NCBI RefSeq assembly: GCF_014207445.1 | Contig: NZ_JACHEM010000021.1 | Location: 1 to 62,359, forward strand | Direction: 5' to 3' | DNA length: 62,359 bases | Source: Streptomyces candidus | Lineage (GTDB): Bacteria > Actinomycetota > Actinomycetes > Streptomycetales > Streptomycetaceae | Part shown: positions 7,795-15,200 of the stretch, piece after piece | Layout: every line of letters begins with the position of its first letter | Position numbering within the stretch: the first letter of the stretch is position 1 | The notes under the pieces: model-generated | Databases searched by the model: none | The model's input: only the letters and a program-made list of their open reading frames with translations | What the model was told of the DNA's origin: nothing | Program-made: the position numbers and the translations under genes

Positions 7795-7890
7795 GACCGT
7801 CTTTCCTGCTAGATGATCGGGCTCAAAGCTGGTAGTATTGAGCGTGTTGGAAGGGGATGGCACCCCGGCCAGCGCCACCACTCGAAACCC
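7795..7890 (+). promoter_or_regulatory. Leader copy 10: extended -10 promoter plus NTGGCA hairpin
   Basis: CTTTCC 7801-7806, TAGTAT 7833-7838 inside the inverted repeat GCTCAA / TTGAGC, stem 7853-7856 / 7863-7866, loop ATGGCA, CTCGAAACCC 7881-7890. Confidence 0.75.
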
Positions 7891-7910
7891 GTACAACGAA
7901 AGGCATTCCC

Positions 7911-9821
7911 ATGACCGAAAACCCTGCAAAGGACGCCCTCACCATCACCCACACCCGCGCCGACGGCACGATCCTCACCGGCTCCCGCAAGGGGGACGGC
8001 GTCTTTGAGATCGTGCGGCATCACGGCTTCTGGTTCTCGCGGAACGTGGACGGCCTCTACATCCGGCGTTCACAGGACAAGGAAGCCGACATGTGGCGGA
8101 TCAACCGGGCGGCCGAGGCACTGCGCGCGGCTGGCCACGAGGTCACGATCGAGATCGACGAGGACCGCCGCCGGTCCTTCGCCGAGGCCGAGGCCGCCCG
8201 CGAGGAGCGCGCGGACGAGCGGGCCGACCGGTTCAGCGACCGCGCGGGCCGGGCCGTCGCCTCGGCTGATGGCCGGCGAGCGGCCGCAGACCAGCTCTCG
8301 CAGCGGTTCGAGGGGGGCCAGCCGATTCTGGTCGGCCACCACAGCGAGGGCCGCGCCCGCCGCGACGCCGCGCGGATCGACAACAACATGCGGAAGTCGT
8401 TCGAGGATCGCGACCGCGCGGGGTACTGGTCGGATCGGACCCGGGCGGCCGAAAACTATGCGGCGTACCGCAACGACCCGCACCGCACGTTGCGGCGGCT
8501 GGAGAAGCTGCGGGCCGACCTGCGTGGGCAGGAGCGGCACCACGCGGAGGCCGTCGAGAAGGGTTACAGCTCGGTCGACCGGCACGCCCGGAACATCCAG
8601 GATTACACCGAGGAGATCGCCTACTGGGAGGCGATCGTCGAGAAGGCCAAGGCCGAAGGCGTCAAAGTCTGGGGGCCCGGCGACTTCGCACCCGGCGACT
8701 TCGTGCGATACCTCGGCGACTGGTACGAGGTGGTCAGGGTCAACCCCAAGTCGCTGTCCGTCGCGTGGAACCTGCGGCTTGCCCCGAAGCAGGTGATGAG
8801 CGCGGAGGACGCCACTTTCGACGGCGGCCGGGTCGGCACGCACACCGCGGACTACACGAAGGTCCGGGCGCGATGCCCCGGGGAGGCGATGCGCGCGTTC
8901 CTCGCTGACGGCAAGGTGCCCACTCTCCGCGGGGCCCGGGAAGCCTCCGAGGCCACACCGGCGAGCGCGGTCCGCGAGGCCCTGGCCGCCAAGCCGAAGC
9001 CGAAGAAGAAGCGCAGCGACCCGAAGATTCCGAAGCGGGTCAAGGTCGAATGCAGGTGGAACGCCACCGAGGCAACTCTGACGTGGCTGAACGGGAACAA
9101 CCAGCCGCACAAGGCCCACCAGCCGGTAACGATCACCGCGCCGGACGGGGTGAAGTTCACTGACTCGGTGTGGTCGAAGCCGCTGCTGGCCGAGGTCGCC
9201 GCCCTGCTGGCCACCGCCGGGTACGCGTACTCGGGCGGCGGGTGGAGCGGTGGCCCCGGGCGGGGCCTGGTGCGCGCCATCGAGCCCGCTCCGGCGGCAG
9301 AGCCCGAGCCCCCCGCCGTCGAGGAGGAGCCCCCGGCGGCCGCACCCGCGCCGGAGCCCGTCGAGCACCAGGAGCAGGCCGAGCAGGCTCCGGCCGTCGA
9401 GGAGCGGGCGCCGGCGGCCGAGACGTGCCCCATGTGTCATTCCAGCCGCTGGGACCCCGAGGCGCGCGTCTGTGCCCACTGCTACCACAGCCCGACGGTC
9501 AGGCCGACCGGTGCGCCCCCCGCCGCGGAGGGGCAGGAGGCGCAAGCCATGGTGCTCATCGTCTCGAAGAACACCCGCCGGGCCCGCAAGCGCGCCCTCT
9601 GGGCGATGACCCGCCGCGAGGCGCAAGCGGTGTGCGGCGACTCCCGCACGTCGGGCCGTTCGTACATCCTCACGTTCTCCGACAACCCCGGCATCGAAGG
9701 GGCCGACTGGGAATGGGTGCCGGACAACGGGAGCCTTGACCCGGTCCTTGAAGACCTGGGCATCACCCCGCGCCGCGAGTGGGCCGCCGTTCCGGCGGGC
9801 GCGGCAGCCGGAACGGAGTAG
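7911..9821 (+). CDS. DUF3560-domain protein, 636 aa
   Basis: ATG 7911 lies 20 bp after the CTCGAAACCC block, with AACGAAAGG upstream. Residues about 140-180 carry the DUF3560 signature (GHHSEGRARRDAARIDNNMR and the following helix), a family often found beside antirestriction genes on conjugative plasmids; its biochemical role is unknown. An Arg/Glu coiled region (about 80-240) surrounds it. A middle domain has a GDWYEVVRVN beta core. Residues about 430-500 are a Pro/Glu/Ala linker, then a zinc ribbon CPMC...CAHC (about 506-526) and a last globular part. Alone in its transcription unit, between terminators at 7746 and 9829. Confidence 0.85.
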   Translation: MTENPAKDALTITHTRADGTILTGSRKGDGVFEIVRHHGFWFSRNVDGLYIRRSQDKEADMWRINRAAEALRAAGHEVTIEIDEDRRRSFAEAEAAREERADERADRFSDRAGRAVASADGRRAAADQLSQRFEGGQPILVGHHSEGRARRDAARIDNNMRKSFEDRDRAGYWSDRTRAAENYAAYRNDPHRTLRRLEKLRADLRGQERHHAEAVEKGYSSVDRHARNIQDYTEEIAYWEAIVEKAKAEGVKVWGPGDFAPGDFVRYLGDWYEVVRVNPKSLSVAWNLRLAPKQVMSAEDATFDGGRVGTHTADYTKVRARCPGEAMRAFLADGKVPTLRGAREASEATPASAVREALAAKPKPKKKRSDPKIPKRVKVECRWNATEATLTWLNGNNQPHKAHQPVTITAPDGVKFTDSVWSKPLLAEVAALLATAGYAYSGGGWSGGPGRGLVRAIEPAPAAEPEPPAVEEEPPAAAPAPEPVEHQEQAEQAPAVEERAPAAETCPMCHSSRWDPEARVCAHCYHSPTVRPTGAPPAAEGQEAQAMVLIVSKNTRRARKRALWAMTRREAQAVCGDSRTSGRSYILTFSDNPGIEGADWEWVPDNGSLDPVLEDLGITPRREWAAVPAGAAAGTE

Positions 9822-9828
9822 GAGCCAG

Positions 9829-9866
9829 CCGGGGACCGGCCGCCGCCATCGGCGGCCGGTCCCCGG
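9829..9866 (+). terminator. Hairpin terminator
   Basis: Perfect 17-bp stem 9829-9845 / 9850-9866 with loop CCAT, just after the DUF3560 gene. Confidence 0.7.
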
Positions 9867-9894
9867 TGCTCGACTCGTCCCCCGGTGTCCGGCA

Positions 9895-9979
9895 CCCTTG
9901 GAAATCAGGCGCTAAGCTGGTAATATTGAACTCGTTGGGAGGGGGTGGCACCCCGACCAACGTCACTCCATCGAAACCC
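9895..9979 (+). promoter_or_regulatory. Leader copy 11: diverged promoter-class leader
   Basis: -10 is TAATAT (9921-9926) with the TG two bases upstream; stem 9941-9944 / 9951-9954, loop GTGGCA. The trailing word is TCGAAACCC (9971-9979), with the leading C moved by one base. Confidence 0.7.
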
Positions 9980-9994
9980 ACCGCAGGAGATGCG

Positions 9995-10192
9995 ATGCAG
10001 ATGAACGATCGAACCGAGTTGATCACTGCGGACTGCCTGATGCGCAACGACCGAGTCGTGATCAACAGCGACGAGCTGCCCTATCTCGTGGATGCGGTCA
10101 CGGACATGCCGAACGGTCGAGTCCGCGTCACCTACTCCTCTGGCGACGCCGTCGAATACGCGACCGGGGAGCAGGTCGCAGTCATCGACTGA
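9995..10192 (+). CDS. Small hypothetical protein, 65 aa
   Basis: ATG 9995 is chosen over ATG 10001 because CAGGAG (9984-9989) sits five bases upstream. Predicted small beta-barrel-like chain with alternating hydrophobic strands (VVINSDELPYLV, RVRVTYSSGDAVEYA). The order of strands is reminiscent of SH3/Tudor-like small domains, but this is only an impression. Leads the copy-11 transcription unit. Confidence 0.6.
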   Translation: MQMNDRTELITADCLMRNDRVVINSDELPYLVDAVTDMPNGRVRVTYSSGDAVEYATGEQVAVID

Positions 10193-10200
10193 ATCAACGC

Positions 10201-10245
10201 CGGGGGCGGCGGATGGCACCGCCGCCCCCGGACGCACTCGAACCC
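10201..10245 (+). promoter_or_regulatory. Leader copy 12: hairpin with no full gene behind it
   Basis: 12-bp perfect stem 10201-10212 / 10219-10230, loop ATGGCA, then CTCGAACCC (one A short) at 10237-10245. Only a 12-codon ORF follows before another leader at 10458. Confidence 0.7.
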
Positions 10246-10262
10246 CCACCCCGGACGGCACC

Positions 10263-10301
10263 ATGCACCGTCCACACTCATCAGCCCCTGACGCGGGGTG
10301 A
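10263..10301 (+). CDS. Possible 12-aa ORF or gene remnant
   Basis: ATG 10263 to TGA 10301, at the distance from leader copy 12 where full genes start elsewhere, but with no clear ribosome binding site. Positions 10302-10457 hold no gene; they contain a 10-bp hairpin TTCCGCCCGC/GCGGGCGGAA near 10405. Either a deleted gene or a leader peptide. Confidence 0.3.
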   Translation: MHRPHSSAPDAG

Positions 10302-10457
10302 CGCGGCGCGCGGGCAGTGGCAAAAACGCGGGCCGGTTACCCGCGTCGCCAGGGCGGCCGGGGGTGAACCGTCACTGTCCTCCCTCTGCCCCTATCCGTT
10401 ACTTCCGCCCGCCTGCGGGCGGAAACCGCGCCCGTACCCACGAACTGCCCGCTCTCA

Positions 10458-10500
10458 CCGGGGCGGTGGATGGCACCACCGCCCCGGTCCCCTCGAAACC
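10458..10500 (+). promoter_or_regulatory. Leader copy 13: hairpin with compensatory base change
   Basis: Stem CCGGGGCGGTGG (10458-10469) / CCACCGCCCCGG (10476-10487), loop ATGGCA, CTCGAAACC 10492-10500. Relative to other copies a C-G pair is replaced by T-A on both arms, i.e. covariation. Confidence 0.75.
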
Positions 10501-10523
10501 CCGCACCGAACCGGAAGGAACCC

Positions 10524-11441
10524 ATGACCGCCACCCCGTACACCGTCGACGACAGCACCCTGACCCTCGCTCTCGACGACGCCCACGAACGCCTCCAGCG
10601 CGCCGAGGACCGACTGGCCCGCATCGCGTGCGCGCACATCGCCGCCGCCGTCCGCGACATCCTCACCGACCATGACCCGGACGCACCGTTCGACGCCGCC
10701 CACCTCCGTCTGATCCGACAGCGGGGCACTGCTCATGTGCTGAGCACCGACGGCACGTACTGGACCACCAGCGGAGAGCAGCGCCGCATCGAGCCGTCCG
10801 ACCTGACGGACGACGGTCTGCTCGGCTGGACCAACCAGCTGCACGAGGGCAACCGCCCCGTATGGCTGCCCCTGTGCAAGCACGAGGGGCCCATCGGTGA
10901 GGCAGTCGGCTACCGGCTCGACCTCACCCAGGCCGCCCACCTCCCCGAAGAGGCCAACCAGACGGCCAGGTTCGCCGAGATCCGCGCCCGCCTGGCCGCC
11001 GCGACCCGCGCGCCCTGGTCCGCCGAGGAGTTCGTCTACACCCGAGACGGCGGCCTCGTCGACGCCGATCACCCCGAGGCCGTGCACACCGACTTTGTCG
11101 TCACGGACGCGGACGACATGCGCGTGGCCGAGATCGCCGTCAACCACGACGGCCCCGAAGACACCGAGACTCCCGCCGAGGACATCGCCGACTCCCGCGC
11201 CAACGCCGAGCTCATCGCGTACGCCCCCGAGGACCTGCGGTTCCTGGTCGCCCACCTGGACCACCTGTGCGGAGGCGAGGACGCCGAGGCCCTCCACCAG
11301 CGCGGGCACTGCGGGCACTGCGGCACCACCCTCTACACCTCCGCCCTGAGCGAGGCCCCCGCCTCACGCGACGGCGACACCCAGTGCGAGGGCAGGCGCA
11401 CCTGGCTCGGCTTCCCCCTTCAGCACGTCCTGCGCACCTAA
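10524..11441 (+). CDS. Hypothetical protein with C-terminal cysteine cluster, 305 aa
   Basis: ATG 10524 with GGAAGGA (10513-10519). Residues 10-50 are a predicted helix pair. Near the C terminus a CGHCGTTLY motif (about 269-277), with HxRGH just before it and a later Cys, suggests a zinc ribbon. A repeated motif of aspartates (DADHPE, TDADDMR) marks the middle. No enzyme family recognised. It is the longest unknown in the copy-11 unit. Confidence 0.65.
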   Translation: MTATPYTVDDSTLTLALDDAHERLQRAEDRLARIACAHIAAAVRDILTDHDPDAPFDAAHLRLIRQRGTAHVLSTDGTYWTTSGEQRRIEPSDLTDDGLLGWTNQLHEGNRPVWLPLCKHEGPIGEAVGYRLDLTQAAHLPEEANQTARFAEIRARLAAATRAPWSAEEFVYTRDGGLVDADHPEAVHTDFVVTDADDMRVAEIAVNHDGPEDTETPAEDIADSRANAELIAYAPEDLRFLVAHLDHLCGGEDAEALHQRGHCGHCGTTLYTSALSEAPASRDGDTQCEGRRTWLGFPLQHVLRT

Positions 11442-11450
11442 CCGCCCCGC

Positions 11451-11497
11451 CCCGGGGGCGGCGGTTGACACCGCCGCCCCCGGGGCGCTCGAACCCC
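11451..11497 (+). promoter_or_regulatory. Leader copy 14: hairpin with loop variant
   Basis: 14-bp perfect stem 11451-11464 / 11471-11484, loop TTGACA instead of TTGGCA, CTCGAACCCC 11488-11497. Confidence 0.7.
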
Positions 11498-11518
11498 GAC
11501 CGCACGAGGAGGAAGAGC

Positions 11519-11959
11519 GTGCCCGGCATCCGCTACGCACCCGACAGCGTCCTGATTCCCACCACACCCGGGGCCCTCCTGGAGTGGGCCGCCGCGCACA
11601 TCGCGCGCGTCGGGATCTACCAGAGCCGCCACAGCCTGTTCAGCGGCCCCGGCCGACTCATCAACCGGCGGTGCTCCGTCGGCGGCGCCCTCGACGTCGC
11701 CGCCGGCCGCGACCGCATGACCCCCGGCCGCGAGTACGACCTGGACGCCGTCGCCGCCGTCCTCGAAGAGGCGTACCGCGTGCTCGCAGACCACCTGAAC
11801 GGCGCCCCTGTCCAAACCTCCGAGGGCACCGACCCGAAGAAGTGGCGCCGGGTGATCGTCCACCAGTGGAGCCTGGCCCGCGGCCGCACCGCCCAGGAGG
11901 CGGCCGCCGCGCTGCGCGCGGCGGCCGAGCTCGCCGACGCTGCGCACCGCCTCTTCTGA
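11519..11959 (+). CDS. DUF6197-like protein, 146 aa
   Basis: GTG 11519 follows GAGGAGGAAG (11506-11515). The order LLEWAAAHI (about 20-28), a CSVGGALDVAAG segment (about 51-62), AVLEEAYRVLADHL and then a WxxxxxHQWSLARGRT helix is the pattern of DUF6197-type actinobacterial proteins, which occur widely on plasmids and phages and have no known function. Assignment is by motif memory and moderate. Soluble, all-helical prediction. Confidence 0.6.
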   Translation: MPGIRYAPDSVLIPTTPGALLEWAAAHIARVGIYQSRHSLFSGPGRLINRRCSVGGALDVAAGRDRMTPGREYDLDAVAAVLEEAYRVLADHLNGAPVQTSEGTDPKKWRRVIVHQWSLARGRTAQEAAAALRAAAELADAAHRLF

Positions 11960-11968
11960 ACGCCCCCT

Positions 11969-12014
11969 GTCCGGGGCGGCGGTTGGCACCGCCGCCCCGG
12001 ACCTCTCGAAACCC
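11969..12014 (+). promoter_or_regulatory. Leader copy 15: intercistronic hairpin
   Basis: 14-bp perfect stem 11969-11982 / 11989-12002, loop TTGGCA, CTCGAAACCC 12005-12014. Confidence 0.75.
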
Positions 12015-12038
12015 GATTCATCCGAGGAGAACCCGACC

Positions 12039-12335
12039 GTGCACTCCAGCACCCGCCCCGCCGCCGACCCGGCGGAGAAGTCCGACACCGTCCGCTGCAC
12101 CTGCTGCGGACTCCACAAGCCCCTTGTCTCCGGCGCCGTCATCGACCACCGCCCTACCCGCACCGCCACCGCCGACTGTCCGGGGAGCGGCGCCCGCCGC
12201 CGCACCGGCGCCGAGCGTGCCGAGGGACGCCCGCACCTGGGCGCAGGCCGCCGACGCACGCCGCCCGCCGGCGCTGCCGCTGACCCGCGGGCCGCCGCCC
12301 TGGACTACGCCGCCCAGGCCGCCGCCGCGCGGTAG
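12039..12335 (+). CDS. Small Cys-containing hypothetical protein, 98 aa
   Basis: GTG 12039 follows GAGGAGA (12024-12030). CTCCG near residue 23 with a later Cys could be half of a zinc site; the last 50 residues are Ala/Arg-rich low-complexity. Not recognised. The leader and RBS spacing support it, but the C-terminal half has the composition of random GC-rich sequence, so the true product may be shorter in function. Confidence 0.55.
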   Translation: MHSSTRPAADPAEKSDTVRCTCCGLHKPLVSGAVIDHRPTRTATADCPGSGARRRTGAERAEGRPHLGAGRRRTPPAGAAADPRAAALDYAAQAAAAR

Positions 12336-12336
12336 T

Positions 12337-12425
12337 CGACGGCGGCCGCGCCGACAGGTCCCGTTCAATACCCGCCGAGCGAGCGCCCGACGGTCTACGC
12401 GCCGTCGGGCGCCGGCCGCACCCCG
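12337..12425 (+). promoter_or_regulatory. Second-type structured leader, copy D
   Basis: GGCGGCCGCGCCGACAGG (12341-12358) followed by an 11-bp perfect hairpin GCGCCCGACGG (12383-12393) / CCGTCGGGCGC (12402-12412) and GGCCGCA. Precedes the DndC-like gene. Confidence 0.5.
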
Positions 12426-12493
12426 CAACATCCCCCGGCGCGCAGCGACTCCCCGCCGCGCCGCCGTCCGTCACCCACGAGAAGGAGCTCCCC

Positions 12494-13993
12494 CTGTCCA
12501 CGCCCACGCCCGTCTTCCTCCCCCTGGAGGTGGTCAAGCCCCAGCCTTTCGGCGGCCGCCCGATGCACGACGTCGTCCAGGAGCTGCTCGACGAGATCCG
12601 CGAGCTCTACCGTGCCGACGACGTGCCATGGTGTGTCGGCTATTCCGGCGGCAAGGACAGCACCTTGATCCTCATGCTGGTCTGGATGGCGCTGGCCGGC
12701 CTGCCCATCGAGCAGCGCACCAAGACGGTGTACGTCATCAGCACGGACACGCTGGTGGAAAACCCCGTCGTCGCCGCCTGGGCGAACCGGTCGCTAGACG
12801 CGATGCGGGCCGCGGCCGCCGAACAGCAGTTGCCGATCGAGCCGCACCGCCTCACTCCGAAGCCGGAAGACACCTTCTGGGTCAGCCTGATCGGCCGCGG
12901 CTACGCCGCACCCCGGCCGAAATTCCGCTGGTGCACCGAAAGATTGAAGATCAAACCATCTAACGCGTTCATCCAGAACGTGGTCAGCGAGCACGGCCAG
13001 GTGATCCTCGTCCTGGGTATCCGCAAGACCGAGAGCCAGGCCCGCGGCCGCGCGATGCGGCGCCACGAGAAGGGCCGCGTCCGCGACCGGGTCAGCCCGC
13101 ACGGCAGCCTCCCCAATTCCCTCGTCTACAGCCCCATCGAAGCGTTCACGACCGATGAGGTCTGGATGGCGCTGATGCAGTACCGAAACCCGTGGGGGCA
13201 CTCCAACAAGGACCTCCTGGCGATGTACCGGGGAGCCTCCGCCGACAGCGAATGCCCGCTCGTGGTGGACACCTCCACCCCGAGCTGCGGAGACAGTCGC
13301 ATGGGCTGCTGGACCTGCACGATGGTCGAGCAGGACAAGAGCCTGGCCGCGATGGTCACCAACGACGAAGAACTGAGCTGGATGCGTCCGCTGCTCTCCC
13401 TGCGCGACGCACTCGACATCGAGGACGACCGGCACCTGCGTGACTTCCGGAAGATGAACGGATCACTGCTCGTCCATCGCGACCGCCTGGTCCACGGGCC
13501 GTACCTCCAGAGCGCACGGGAGGACTGGCTGCGGCGCCTGCTGCGGGCCCAGACCTGGATTCGGTCCCACGGCCCGGACTACGTCAGCGACCTCACGCTG
13601 ATCACGCTCGATGAACTGCACCTGATCCGCCGCCTCTGGGTCTTTGACAAGCACGAGGTCGAGGACAGCCTGCCGCTGATCTACGCGGAGGAGACCGGCG
13701 AGCCGTTCCCCGGCCGGCCGCTGGACGAGTCGATCAGCTTCAACGCGGCACAGCCGATGATCGAGGTGCTGCGTGAGGTGTGCGGCGAGGACGAGCAGCA
13801 CTACCTCCTTCTCCGCTCCCTCCTGGAGACCGAGCGCGTCTACAACACGATGCAGCGCCGGGCCGGGCTGCTCGGTGCCCTGGAGGGTGTCCTGAGGAAG
13901 CATTCATTCGCCGACGAGGAGGAGGCCCTGGCTTTCGCCCAGTCACGCCGCGCCGTCCGTCCCGACCGTGACGAACAGCAGCCGCTGTTCTGA
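12494..13993 (+). CDS. dndC: DndC-like DNA phosphorothioation sulfurtransferase (orphan)
   Basis: 499 residues. PP-loop SGGKDST near residue 53, a CTERLKIKPSN segment (about 148-158), LGIRKTESQARGR, and SRMGCWTCTMVEQDKS near 270-285: the adenylation and cysteine motifs of DndC, the PAPS-reductase-like enzyme that inserts sulfur into the DNA backbone with DndA/IscS, DndD and DndE. None of those partners is visible here. Start: GAAGGAG (12481-12487) is well placed for a CTG codon at 12494; the first standard start, GTG 12530, has its only purine run touching the codon. Both keep the PP-loop. Preceded by a structured leader and followed by a terminator. It could modify plasmid DNA with host partners, or be a related sulfurtransferase. 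Confidence 0.85.
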   Translation: MSTPTPVFLPLEVVKPQPFGGRPMHDVVQELLDEIRELYRADDVPWCVGYSGGKDSTLILMLVWMALAGLPIEQRTKTVYVISTDTLVENPVVAAWANRSLDAMRAAAAEQQLPIEPHRLTPKPEDTFWVSLIGRGYAAPRPKFRWCTERLKIKPSNAFIQNVVSEHGQVILVLGIRKTESQARGRAMRRHEKGRVRDRVSPHGSLPNSLVYSPIEAFTTDEVWMALMQYRNPWGHSNKDLLAMYRGASADSECPLVVDTSTPSCGDSRMGCWTCTMVEQDKSLAAMVTNDEELSWMRPLLSLRDALDIEDDRHLRDFRKMNGSLLVHRDRLVHGPYLQSAREDWLRRLLRAQTWIRSHGPDYVSDLTLITLDELHLIRRLWVFDKHEVEDSLPLIYAEETGEPFPGRPLDESISFNAAQPMIEVLREVCGEDEQHYLLLRSLLETERVYNTMQRRAGLLGALEGVLRKHSFADEEEALAFAQSRRAVRPDRDEQQPLF

Positions 13994-13996
13994 CCT

Positions 13997-14037
13997 CCGG
14001 CGGGGCCACCGCCGAACACCGTCGGCGGCCCCGCCGG
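13997..14037 (+). terminator. Hairpin terminator
   Basis: Outer 9-bp stem CCGGCGGGG / CCCCGCCGG and inner 7-bp stem, with a three-base bulge, four bases after the stop codon. Confidence 0.65.
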
Positions 14038-14069
14038 CACCAATTCCGGCCCCCGACTTCCCACGCCTG

Positions 14070-14144
14070 GCCCAAGTGCGGTATTTTTTTCAATGTTGGT
14101 TAGGGTGGCACCTTGCCGGCGCCGCTCTATTGCACTCGAAACCC
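14070..14144 (+). promoter_or_regulatory. Leader copy 16: most diverged leader
   Basis: GGTGGCACC core at 14104-14112 within an imperfect stem (about 14097-14117) and CTCGAAACCC at 14135-14144. An AT-rich TATTTTTTT (about 14082) may be the promoter; the TGGTAGTAT box is absent. Confidence 0.55.
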
Positions 14145-14165
14145 ATACCAAGGAGCACCACACCG

Positions 14166-15137
14166 ATGATCCCCCATGGAGTCACTCCCGTTGACGACCG
14201 GGCTGCGGCCGACATCTTCGGCTACAGCCTGGGCTACTGGAAGGACAAGAAGCACTGGACGGAAATCCCTGGCCTGAAGCTCCTCAACCGCAAGGGCACC
14301 CGCCGGCGGATCTACTCCAAGGAGCAGCTGATCGCCGCGCAGATGCAGGAGGCCCGTGCCAGGCGCGACAACGAGATGCCGAAGTTCGACCTCCCCCCGG
14401 TGCCGGCCGGTGAACACCCCTACGACCTGCTCGACCTGGAGGAGTCCCGCCTGGCCGTGCCGGAGGAGCGCCGGGTCACCCCGAGCACCTGGCAGACCTA
14501 CAAGTACGGCACCAAGACCCGGCTGCCTGAACGCGACTTCAACCTCGGCGGGAAGGAAGTGGACGGCGAGGTGGTCGGCGGTGACGACTTCTGGTTCCGG
14601 AAGACCATCCTCGACTGGGACGCCAACCGCCCCGGGCCCGGGAGCGTGCCCGGCCGCGGCCGCAAGGTCGGCAGCAAGAACGCGGCACCGCGGCGCCTGA
14701 CGCCGGAAGCGCAGGAGCGCCGCGACCGTACCCGCCAGCTGCTCGACGAGAACCCCACGCTCACCGCGGCGAAGCTCGCCGAGGAGCTGGGGGTCCACCC
14801 CGTACACGCGGAACGTCTGCTGAGTGCGGCCCGCAAGGAGAGCAACAGCGTGCCCTTCGCCACCCAGCAGGCACAGGAGCGCCGGAAGCGCACCCGTCAG
14901 CTGCTCGATGAGAACCTTCACGGGCTTACCGCGTCGAAGCTCGCCGAAGAGGTGGGGGTCACACAGGGGTACGCGGAACGTCTGCTGCATGCGGCCCGCC
15001 AGGACAAGCTCCGCGAGCTCCTGGCGAAGCGGCCTGAGCTGACCGTTGAGGATGTCCAGGCCACGTTCGGCTTCAGCGTCACCGCGCACGCCCGCACGCT
15101 GCTCGACAAGGTCCGCGAGGAATCCGCCGAGCAGTGA
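14166..15137 (+). CDS. DNA-binding protein with two tandem HTH repeats, 323 aa
   Basis: ATG 14166 with AAGGAG (14150-14155). The first 60 residues look like an excisionase/MerR-type winged helix: AADIFGYSLGYWKDKKHW followed by a basic strand. After a linker with Pro/Gly, two repeats of about 48 residues appear: residues 183-226 (RTRQLLDENPTLTAAKLAEE) and 240-280 (the same with DENLHGLTASKLAEEVG), each a helix-turn-helix, then a third degenerate one. Basic overall. Likely a transcriptional regulator or DNA-targeting protein; its position after the DndC-like gene is suggestive only. Confidence 0.7.
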   Translation: MIPHGVTPVDDRAAADIFGYSLGYWKDKKHWTEIPGLKLLNRKGTRRRIYSKEQLIAAQMQEARARRDNEMPKFDLPPVPAGEHPYDLLDLEESRLAVPEERRVTPSTWQTYKYGTKTRLPERDFNLGGKEVDGEVVGGDDFWFRKTILDWDANRPGPGSVPGRGRKVGSKNAAPRRLTPEAQERRDRTRQLLDENPTLTAAKLAEELGVHPVHAERLLSAARKESNSVPFATQQAQERRKRTRQLLDENLHGLTASKLAEEVGVTQGYAERLLHAARQDKLRELLAKRPELTVEDVQATFGFSVTAHARTLLDKVREESAEQ

Positions 15138-15200
15138 GCCCCCGCCGGCCGGGCCCTGGCAGGATGATGATCGCCAGCACCGGACGAGCGGGGGAGCACG

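Noticed and set aside
2049..12014. Intercistronic hairpins as simple terminators
   Set aside because: They sit just ahead of start codons with a fixed loop and a conserved single-stranded word; plain terminators in this window have varied loops and no such word. Attenuation remains possible.
84..14165. The repeated hairpins as a CRISPR array
   Set aside because: Copies are separated by whole genes, not by 30-40 bp spacers, and the conserved part is a variable-length stem with a fixed loop.
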